NCBI GenBank assembly: GCA_937890245.1 | Contig: CALACF010000311.1 | Span: 1 to 12,399, forward strand | DNA: 12,399 nt | Source of the DNA: an uncultured Flavobacteriales bacterium | Lineage (GTDB): Bacteria; Bacteroidota; Bacteroidia; Flavobacteriales_D; Sanyastnellaceae | Direction of reading: 5' to 3' | Part shown: positions 6,835 through 11,997 of the stretch, one piece after another | Layout of the letters: every line of letters starts with the position of its first letter | Position numbering within the stretch: position 1 is the stretch's first letter | Notes under the pieces: generated by a model | Told to the model about the DNA's origin: nothing | Databases searched by the model: none | What the model saw: only the letters and a program-made list of their open reading frames with translations | Position numbers and translations under genes: made by a program

Positions 6835-7979
6835 TCATTGATGATGAAGCTCCAATTCGTGCGGCGATGCGCGACATTTTGGAGTACGAAGGCCATGCGG
6901 TCAGCGATGAGCCCGATGGGGTCGCTGGCTTGAAGGCAGCCCTGTCTGGTAGATTTGACGCCATATTTTGCGACGTGAAGATGCCGGGCAAGGACGGAGT
7001 CGAGGTGCTCGAAGGGCTCTCGATGAACGCCGTCTCTACACCAGTCATTATTATGACGGGCCACGCTTCGATTGATCTGGCGGTCCGTGCTTTGAAGCAT
7101 GGCGCGTTTGACTTTATCGAAAAGCCCCTCGATTTGAACCGGGTGCTTGTCGCATTGCGCAACGCCACCGAACGTGAGTCTCTCCGGAAGGAAACCGTCA
7201 CCTTGAAGCGAAAGGTGCGCCGTGCTTCCACAGTGCAAATGGTGGGTAAAAGCCCCGCCTTGCAGGATATCATCGCGATGATCAACCGGGTGGCGCCCAC
7301 CGACGCCCGAGTCATGATCACTGGAGAGAACGGCACAGGCAAGGAGCTTGTCGCGCGCATGTTGCACGAGTTGAGCAACCGCAAGGGTGGTCCCATGATT
7401 GAAGTGAACTGCGCGGCCATACCGGCCGAGCTAATCGAAAGTGAGCTTTTCGGACATGAGAAGGGGGCGTTCACCTCAGCAGTGAAAATGAGGAAGGGCC
7501 GATTTGAATTGGCCCAAAAGGGGACGTTGTTTCTCGATGAAATCGGCGACATGTCATTGCCTGCTCAGGCAAAAATGCTGCGTGCCCTCCAGGAAAACCG
7601 CATCCAACGCGTGGGCGGCGACAAGGATATTTCGGTAGATGTGCGGGTTGTTGCAGCGACGAATAAGGACCTGCGAGAGGAGATCGCCGCCGGCCGTTTT
7701 CGCGAGGATTTATTCCACCGATTGAATGTTATACTGATCGAGGTGCCGTCTTTGAATGATCGGCGGGAGGATATTCCCATGTTGGTCGACCATTTTCTCG
7801 ACCAGGTTTGCACGGATTTGAGCGCGGCAAAACCCGCGATAACTTCAGGCGCTTTGGCCGCTTTGCAAAAGTCCGAATGGCGCGGAAATATACGCGAACT
7901 GCGCAATGCAGTGGAGCGACTGGTGATTTTGAACGACGGCGCCATCGATGAAAATCTGGTCTCTAAGTACGTCCGTTGA
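6819..7979 (+). CDS. Sigma-54-type response regulator: receiver plus AAA+ domain, no Fis HTH
   Basis: This 386-residue protein is an NtrC-group response regulator. The receiver domain (1-120) has acidic residues Asp8/Asp9, phospho-acceptor Asp52 (CDVKMP), Thr80 and Lys102. The AAA+ domain (about 140-370) has Walker A GENGTGKE at 169-176, Walker B GTLFLDEIG with Asp240, REDLFHRLNV and REDIP arginine motifs, and GNIRELRNAVERL at 356-368. Two things are odd. The sigma-54 contact loop reads GAFTSA (216-221) instead of GAFTGA, and the protein ends at SKYVR with no C-terminal Fis-type helix-turn-helix, about 60-80 residues shorter than NtrC. The stop is clean and I see no frameshifted remnant after it. 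Similar short forms occur in flavobacteria, as far as I recall. It overlaps the phosphatase gene by 16 nt; no histidine kinase gene is in the window. Confidence 0.93.
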   Translation: MASILIIDDEAPIRAAMRDILEYEGHAVSDEPDGVAGLKAALSGRFDAIFCDVKMPGKDGVEVLEGLSMNAVSTPVIIMTGHASIDLAVRALKHGAFDFIEKPLDLNRVLVALRNATERESLRKETVTLKRKVRRASTVQMVGKSPALQDIIAMINRVAPTDARVMITGENGTGKELVARMLHELSNRKGGPMIEVNCAAIPAELIESELFGHEKGAFTSAVKMRKGRFELAQKGTLFLDEIGDMSLPAQAKMLRALQENRIQRVGGDKDISVDVRVVAATNKDLREEIAAGRFREDLFHRLNVILIEVPSLNDRREDIPMLVDHFLDQVCTDLSAAKPAITSGALAALQKSEWRGNIRELRNAVERLVILNDGAIDENLVSKYVR

Positions 7980-8020
7980 GGATTGGGCTGGGAATTATGT
8001 AGGCATTTTGAGGCAACCTA

Positions 8021-8043
8021 TGGACGGCCGGTCCGTCTATTTT
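8021..8043 (+). terminator. Candidate rho-independent terminator after the response regulator
   Basis: A 7 bp hairpin pairs TGGACGG (8021-8027) with CCGTCTA (8033-8039), including one G-T pair, across a 5-nt loop. TTTT follows at 8040-8043. It lies 41 nt after the response-regulator stop and before the next gene on the same strand, where an operon end would be expected. The T-run is short, so the strength is uncertain. Confidence 0.45.
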
Positions 8044-8081
8044 GTGTACGCAAATCCCAAACCGACTAAACCACCTTGGAA

Positions 8082-8462
8082 ATGATTACAAGTGCACAAC
8101 TTCTGATGATCGTCTTCGTGACAGCAGTTAGCATCATCGCCTCAGCCCGCCTTCTTTCAAAAGGAAACCAGCCTGTATGGATGGCCTTGATACCGGGATT
8201 GAATGTCGTGGCAGCGATGCGCATGATCGGCCGCCCGGACCGCCACGCCTTGTGGGTTTTGGTTCCTGGCGTGAATCTTTACTTCTTCTTCAAATGGCAT
8301 GTCGAAATTGCCCAGAGCTTTGGAAAGTACAAGGCCACTGACCAAGTGTTCGCTGTCGTATTCAACCTCTTTTACGTATTGAACCTCGGGCTGGCCTACA
8401 ACGAGAAATATGTGGGGCCAGTGTATGGTCGTGAGCGCGTGGGCGACAGCGCTTTTGCCTGA
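8082..8462 (+). CDS. Small integral membrane protein, DUF5684-like
   Basis: This 126-residue protein has about four hydrophobic segments, near 4-24, 33-48, 56-71 and 87-105. Two copies of a W-x-L-(I/V)-PG-(L/V)-N motif, WMALIPGLN (33-41) and WVLVPGVN (58-65), are followed in each case by further hydrophobic residues; the linker contains IGRPDRHA and a later segment AQSFGKYK. This layout resembles DUF5684-type membrane domains, which in Bacteroidota also occur fused to signal peptidase I; here it stands alone. I cannot give a function. The ATG at 8082 is chosen over a TTG two codons earlier. It follows the probable terminator of the long operon and converges on folE, with only 19 nt between the stops. 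Confidence 0.75.
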   Translation: MITSAQLLMIVFVTAVSIIASARLLSKGNQPVWMALIPGLNVVAAMRMIGRPDRHALWVLVPGVNLYFFFKWHVEIAQSFGKYKATDQVFAVVFNLFYVLNLGLAYNEKYVGPVYGRERVGDSAFA

Positions 8463-8484
8463 GTCAAGCTTTTCGCTTGAGTCA
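8460..8484. terminator. Hairpin between convergent genes, possible bidirectional terminator
   Basis: A 10 bp stem with one G-G mismatch pairs 8460-8469 (TGAGTCAAGC) with 8475-8484 (GCTTGAGTCA) around the loop TTTTC. The TGA stop of the plus-strand gene (8460-8462) and the stop of folE (complement of 8482-8484) form the base of the same stem. Its place between converging genes suits a two-way terminator or transcript-end stabiliser, but a proper U-tract is missing on both strands. Confidence 0.5.
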
Positions 8485-9081
8485 AATCGTGCGGCCTATG
8501 AGCTGCACAAATTCTTTACGCGTCTTGGGGTCATCCAGGAACGCCCCTGTAAATGCGCTGGTTGTTGTGATGCAATGTTGCTTCTCGACCCCGCGCATTT
8601 GCATGCACAGATGTCTGGCCTCGATTACAACGGCCACCCCACGCGGTGATAAAGTCTCTTGGATACAATCACGAATTTGCTGTGTCAGCCGCTCTTGCAC
8701 TTGGAGCCTTCGCGCGAACGCATCGACCACGCGGGGGATTTTGCTGAGCCCGGTGATTTTTCCTGTCGGCAGATAGGCCACATGGGCCTTGCCGATGAAG
8801 GGTAGCATGTGATGCTCGCAAAGCGAGAACAGCTCAATGTCGCGCACGATTACCATGTCATCGTGGTCCTCTTCGAACATGGCAGACTTCAAGATGTCGC
8901 TCGGATTCACATCCATGCCGCTCGTCAAAAAGGCCATTGCTTTGGCGGCGCGTTCCGGCGTTTTCAGCAGCCCCTCGCGTTCGGGATCCTCGCCAATGAC
9001 GTCCAGCACCGATTTGTAGCTGGCAGACATCTTCTCGATGGCTGCTTCATCATAGACTTCTTTGCGCTCGTATAGGCTCAT
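8482..9081 (-). CDS. folE: GTP cyclohydrolase I (type IA)
   Basis: FolE converts GTP to 7,8-dihydroneopterin triphosphate, the entry step to folate, tetrahydrobiopterin and (via other enzymes) queuosine-type deazapurines. The 199-residue protein has the zinc ligands Cys88 and His91 within SLCEHHMLPF and Cys159 in ARHLCMQMRGV, matching Cys110, His113 and Cys181 of E. coli, plus catalytic His90. Other family blocks seen are GLLKTPERAAKAM (37-49), GLSKIPRVVDAFARRLQVQERLTQQI (split across 111-136) and TTTSAFTGAF near the C-terminus. It starts 29 nt downstream of the PTPS gene on the same strand and is probably co-transcribed with it. The ATG at the complement of 9079-9081 gives the usual length. 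Confidence 0.97.
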   Translation of the reverse strand: MSLYERKEVYDEAAIEKMSASYKSVLDVIGEDPEREGLLKTPERAAKAMAFLTSGMDVNPSDILKSAMFEEDHDDMVIVRDIELFSLCEHHMLPFIGKAHVAYLPTGKITGLSKIPRVVDAFARRLQVQERLTQQIRDCIQETLSPRGVAVVIEARHLCMQMRGVEKQHCITTTSAFTGAFLDDPKTRKEFVQLIGRTI

Positions 9082-9110
9082 GGTGATGCGTAATTGTGGG
9101 TTGATTGGGC

Positions 9111-9533
9111 CTATTCTCCGCCGTAATATTCAGCGTAATTGTTCTCTGTTTCGTAAAGGCGCAGCTTGTGCAAGGTGCTGCCCTTCTCGGAAATCGCCTC
9201 TTCGAGCTGTTCCCAAATTTCGATGATCAGGATCTCTGTGGATGTCATCTTGCCCGCGAGCCAAGGCACGTCGAGGTTGAGGTTGCGATGATCGAGAGGC
9301 TCTTCGACGCGGATGCGAATCAGCTCCTTGAGATCGGATAAATTCATGCAGAAACCCGTGTCCGGATGGGGCACCCCCTTAATGGTCACGTGCAAATCAT
9401 AGTTGTGACCATGCCAATTAACATTGGCACATTTTCCAAAAACGTCGATGTTATTCTCGTCGCTCCACCCTGGATTCCAGAGCTTGTGGGCGGCGTTAAA
9501 TCGCGCGCGGCGTGTGATGTAGACCTGTTTCAT
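9111..9533 (-). CDS. 6-pyruvoyl-tetrahydropterin synthase family protein (PTPS-like)
   Basis: This 140-residue T-fold enzyme would act on the FolE product 7,8-dihydroneopterin triphosphate. Zinc ligands are His16 (FNAAHKL), His41 and His43 (WHGHNY). The catalytic Cys35 is in FGKCANVNWHGH, followed by Asp81-His82 in PLDHRNLNLDVP and Glu128 in LYETENN. The Cys-to-HGH spacing is CX5HGH, as in animal PTPS of tetrahydrobiopterin synthesis; E. coli QueD has CX3HGH. The phrases MNLSDLK, PLDHRNLNLDVP and YETENN also match animal PTPS closely. It is therefore better called PTPS-like than QueD, although bifunctional or QueD activity remains possible. It lies upstream of folE on the same strand and diverges from the heptose epimerase gene. 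Confidence 0.92.
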   Translation of the reverse strand: MKQVYITRRARFNAAHKLWNPGWSDENNIDVFGKCANVNWHGHNYDLHVTIKGVPHPDTGFCMNLSDLKELIRIRVEEPLDHRNLNLDVPWLAGKMTSTEILIIEIWEQLEEAISEKGSTLHKLRLYETENNYAEYYGGE

Positions 9534-9566
9534 GTAGATGCGGAAGCTGGTGAAATAACGGGGGGG

Positions 9567-9574
9567 CGAAGGTA
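9567..9574 (-). promoter_or_regulatory. Weak -7 box for the PTPS-folE pair
   Basis: On the minus strand this reads TACCTTCG, one mismatch from the Bacteroidota -7 consensus TAnnTTTG. It lies 33 nt before the PTPS start in the 76-nt space shared with the divergent epimerase gene. No TTG-type -33 element is seen at the expected distance. Confidence 0.35.
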
Positions 9575-9597
9575 GTGCGAGCGCGCCCGCTCTCGGC

Positions 9598-9605
9598 TAA
9601 CTTTG
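9598..9605 (+). promoter_or_regulatory. -7 promoter box of the heptose epimerase gene
   Basis: TAACTTTG is an exact match to TAnnTTTG and ends only 4 nt before the ATG at 9610. Transcription would begin at or next to the start codon, which predicts a leaderless or almost leaderless mRNA. The extended TAACTTTGC also precedes alaS. No clear -33 TTG is present. Confidence 0.6.
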
Positions 9606-9609
9606 CCCT

Positions 9610-10587
9610 ATGATTGTGATTACTGGTTCGGCCGGATTTATCTCCAGCGCCTTGGCCCGCCGATTGAATGCGGAGAGCTTTGTCGACTTGGTTTTGGTGG
9701 ATGATTTCATTGCCCGGCCTGACAAGGAACAGAATCACAAGGACTTGCGGTGTTCTTTGCGTATTGAACGCGATGATTTTGAGGCTTGGCTCCATGCCAA
9801 TCAATCCCAGGTCCAGTTCATTTTCCATCTTGGAGCCCGCACTGACACCACGGAGCAGGATCGAGATTTGTTTGACCGTTTGAATTTGGACTACTCAAAA
9901 ATGGTTTGGCGCATGTGCGTTGAATACGGGCTTCCATTGGTTTATGCCTCGAGCGCGGCAACATACGGGGGCGGTGAGCACGGCTATGTTGACGACCACA
10001 GTGTAGTAGAGAAATTGACGCCGCTCAACCCGTACGGAGACAGCAAGCAAGACTTCGATGTATGGGCCCTCGACGAAGAAGCAGCTGGCCGCGCACCTTA
10101 TTTCTGGGCGGGCCTCAAGTTCTTCAATGTATACGGACCAGGCGAACAGCACAAGGGGCGGATGGCGTCAGTCGTCCAACACGCCTTCAAGCAGATCCGC
10201 AAAACGGGCGCCATGAAGCTTTTTGCCAGCCACAGAGACGGCGTCGAGAACGGGCACCAGTCCCGCGACTTTGTCTATGTCGGCGACGTGGTCGACGTCT
10301 GTTACTTCTTGATGCACCACCGGAAGGACAGCGGCCTGTACAACCTTGGAAGCGGCACGGCCCGCAGCTTCCTTGACCTGGTGACAGCAGTTTTTACGGC
10401 GCTCGACCTGCCCGCCGACATCTCCTTCATCCCCACTCCAATTGACATACGCGATACGTACCAATACTACACGCGCGCTGAGATGTCTAAGCTCCAGGCG
10501 ATCGGATACAACCGGCCCTTCACTCGTTTAGAGGACGGCGTCACGTCGTACGTTCAGTACTTGGAGAATGCTGAAGTAAAGGCTTAG
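9610..10587 (+). CDS. rfaD: ADP-L-glycero-D-manno-heptose 6-epimerase
   Basis: RfaD (HldD, WaaD) is a cytoplasmic extended short-chain dehydrogenase that epimerises ADP-D-glycero-heptose to ADP-L-glycero-heptose for the LPS inner core. The 325 residues align along their length with E. coli RfaD: an N-terminal Rossmann segment (1-15), FIFHLGARTDTTEQD (70-84), YASSAATYGGG (112-122), the catalytic Tyr142 and Lys146 in NPYGDSKQDFD, FFNVYGPGEQHKGRMASV (171-188) and RDFVYVGDVVDV (219-230). The dinucleotide loop reads TGSAGFISS, so the third glycine of GxxGxxG is Ser12, which is unusual. It is transcribed alone: divergent from the PTPS gene upstream and convergent with the MerR gene 17 nt downstream. 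Confidence 0.93.
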   Translation: MIVITGSAGFISSALARRLNAESFVDLVLVDDFIARPDKEQNHKDLRCSLRIERDDFEAWLHANQSQVQFIFHLGARTDTTEQDRDLFDRLNLDYSKMVWRMCVEYGLPLVYASSAATYGGGEHGYVDDHSVVEKLTPLNPYGDSKQDFDVWALDEEAAGRAPYFWAGLKFFNVYGPGEQHKGRMASVVQHAFKQIRKTGAMKLFASHRDGVENGHQSRDFVYVGDVVDVCYFLMHHRKDSGLYNLGSGTARSFLDLVTAVFTALDLPADISFIPTPIDIRDTYQYYTRAEMSKLQAIGYNRPFTRLEDGVTSYVQYLENAEVKA

Positions 10588-10604
10588 CGCTGGTCAGCAA
10601 GGGC

Positions 10605-10928
10605 TCAGAGCTCGTCGGAAATCGAGACCAACTCATCTCGGATCCTGCGCATCTTTGCGAACAGCTCCCGCTCGGTTTTCTGCGCGGCCAATTCACTCCG
10701 AAGCGCCTTGCGTGCGCCTTCTAACGTGTAGCCTCGCCCCTTGAGTAAGTGGTGAATCGCCTCAATGGTATCGATGTCAGCGGCGGTGTAGCCGCGTTTT
10801 CCGCTGCCGTGCTTCTTCGGGCTGAGCGTCGGAAACTCCTTTTCCCAATAGCGAAGCAAGGAGGCGTTCACCCCGAATTGGGCGGCCACTTCAGAAATGC
10901 TTTGGTATCGCTTGGTGTTGTTTGACAT
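10605..10928 (-). CDS. MerR-family transcriptional regulator
   Basis: This 107-residue protein carries a MerR-type winged helix-turn-helix. SISEVAAQFGVNASLLRYWEKEF (10-32) is the recognition helix region, KHGSGKRGYTAADIDTIEAIHHLLKGRGYTLEGARKAL (split across 39-77) is the wing and second helix pair, and a short charged C-terminal helix follows in place of an effector domain. It is therefore a small MerR-like protein with no obvious ligand-binding part. The ATG at the complement of 10926-10928 is chosen; a TTG at 10967 would add 13 residues not resembling the family. It lies 46 nt downstream of the M23 peptidase gene on the same strand, an arrangement I associate with flavobacterial genomes. 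Confidence 0.88.
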   Translation of the reverse strand: MSNNTKRYQSISEVAAQFGVNASLLRYWEKEFPTLSPKKHGSGKRGYTAADIDTIEAIHHLLKGRGYTLEGARKALRSELAAQKTERELFAKMRRIRDELVSISDEL

Positions 10929-10942
10929 ACGGTGCCCTAAGA

Positions 10943-10966
10943 TGCAACACGTGGCGCGAAGTTGCA
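10943..10966. promoter_or_regulatory. Inverted repeat upstream of the MerR gene
   Basis: TGCAAC (10943-10948) and GTTGCA (10961-10966) form a perfect 6-nt inverted repeat with 12 nt between. It lies in the 46-nt gap between the M23 peptidase stop and the MerR start. It could be an operator or an RNA hairpin between the two genes; chance is also possible at this length. Confidence 0.25.
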
Positions 10967-10974
10967 ACTCGGTC

Positions 10975-11946
10975 TCAGTCGAAGCTCTGCCCCGGGTTGT
11001 CGCTCATGATCAACAACTGCTCGTACTCCTCGGGCGTGAGATCGTTGAAATAATAGTGGGCTGGGTTCACCCGACGGTCGCCCTTCCTCACCTCGTAATG
11101 TAGATGTGACGCAACCGAAGTGCCCGAATTCCCGACGAGTCCGATCACCTCTCCTCGCTTGACTTTCTGCCCCTTGCGCACCAGCATCTTGCTCATATGC
11201 GCGTACAAAGTCTCGTACCCAAAGCCGTGTTTGATGCGGATATGCCAACCAAACCCGTTGTAACGCTTGCGAACCTCCACCACGACGCCGTCGCCTGTCG
11301 CAAAGATCTCCGTCCCTGTCGGCGCGGAAAAATCCATGCCGTAGTGCATTTTTCGGCGTTTGTAAATTGGGTGGAAGCGCATCCCATATCCGCTGGCCAT
11401 CCGCTTGAGGTCGCTATTTCGCACGGGCTGAATTGCCGGAATCGATCGCAGCATCTCTTCCTTGTCCCGCGCCAGAGCGGCAAGCTCTTGAAAGGAAGCG
11501 TCTTGCGCCATGATCCGCCGTTCTATGATGCCAATTTTCTCGCGCAATTCGATCACGACCTCACTCTGGTCATGGCCGCGCAAGTCGCGAAATCGGTCGG
11601 ATCCGCCCATGCCGGGGTTGCGAAGGTGCGCGGGGTAGGGGGCGGTACCAAAGATGTTCCGGTAGATTTCCTCGTCGCGGTTTCCCAACTCGGAGAGGGC
11701 GCCCTCAATCACCTCCATTTGACCGTCCATCTGTTCGACTTGTCTTTGGAGGAACTGAATTTCCGTTGCTTGACGCCGCGTTTTAGGGCTGTCAAAAAAG
11801 GTGTCGAAGACGAAAACAGCACCGATCGCAATCCCCAAAATCACGCCCAAGCGCAGGGCAATCCAACGGACGTAGTCCGCCAGAGAGTAAGGGACGACCT
11901 CGGTTGTGAGCCTGTCGTGGTTGAAATGTACGTGGTGCTTGCGCAT
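10975..11946 (-). CDS. Membrane-anchored M23 (LytM-type) peptidoglycan endopeptidase
   Basis: This 323-residue protein has a short basic N-terminus, one membrane helix at about 27-48, a region likely to form coiled coils (about 55-90 and 130-168) and a C-terminal peptidase domain (about 180-297), giving a type II topology with the enzyme in the periplasm. The zinc ligands His201 and Asp205 (HYGMD) and His283 (second His of HLHYEV), plus catalytic His250 (LYAHMS) and His281, are all present, so it should be an active hydrolase rather than an EnvC/NlpD-like activator lacking zinc ligands. It probably cuts peptide cross-links during growth or division. The gene diverges from alaS across 51 nt and heads a likely two-gene unit with the MerR gene. 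Confidence 0.93.
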   Translation of the reverse strand: MRKHHVHFNHDRLTTEVVPYSLADYVRWIALRLGVILGIAIGAVFVFDTFFDSPKTRRQATEIQFLQRQVEQMDGQMEVIEGALSELGNRDEEIYRNIFGTAPYPAHLRNPGMGGSDRFRDLRGHDQSEVVIELREKIGIIERRIMAQDASFQELAALARDKEEMLRSIPAIQPVRNSDLKRMASGYGMRFHPIYKRRKMHYGMDFSAPTGTEIFATGDGVVVEVRKRYNGFGWHIRIKHGFGYETLYAHMSKMLVRKGQKVKRGEVIGLVGNSGTSVASHLHYEVRKGDRRVNPAHYYFNDLTPEEYEQLLIMSDNPGQSFD

Positions 11947-11962
11947 GTGGAAAATCCAGCGG

Positions 11963-11970
11963 CAAAAGTA
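11963..11970 (-). promoter_or_regulatory. -7 promoter box of the M23 peptidase gene
   Basis: On the minus strand this reads TACTTTTG, an exact TAnnTTTG match ending 16 nt before the M23 peptidase ATG. It faces away from the alaS box 13 nt further on. No -33 TTG is evident. Confidence 0.55.
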
Positions 11971-11983
11971 CGGGCCAGCCGGT

Positions 11984-11991
11984 TAACTTTG
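11984..11991 (+). promoter_or_regulatory. -7 promoter box of alaS
   Basis: TAACTTTG matches TAnnTTTG exactly and ends 6 nt before the alaS ATG at 11998, so the transcript would have almost no 5' leader. The same nine bases, TAACTTTGC, precede the heptose epimerase gene at nearly the same distance from its ATG. No clear -33 element is seen. Confidence 0.6.
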
Positions 11992-11997
11992 CGAGCC

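Noticed and set aside
6794..7552. A 252-codon minus-strand frame opposite the response regulator (and similar ones at 3805-4494 and 4874-5449)
   Set aside because: These are shadows of strongly conserved plus-strand genes and show no recognisable domains.
10588..10604. A terminator between the convergent epimerase and MerR genes
   Set aside because: Only a 4-bp dyad (GCTG-GT-CAGC) is present, with too small a loop and no T-run.
10929..10967. TTG start for the MerR-like gene at 10967
   Set aside because: The added 13 residues (MQLRATCCILGHR) do not resemble the family, and the ATG at 10928 begins just before the conserved HTH.
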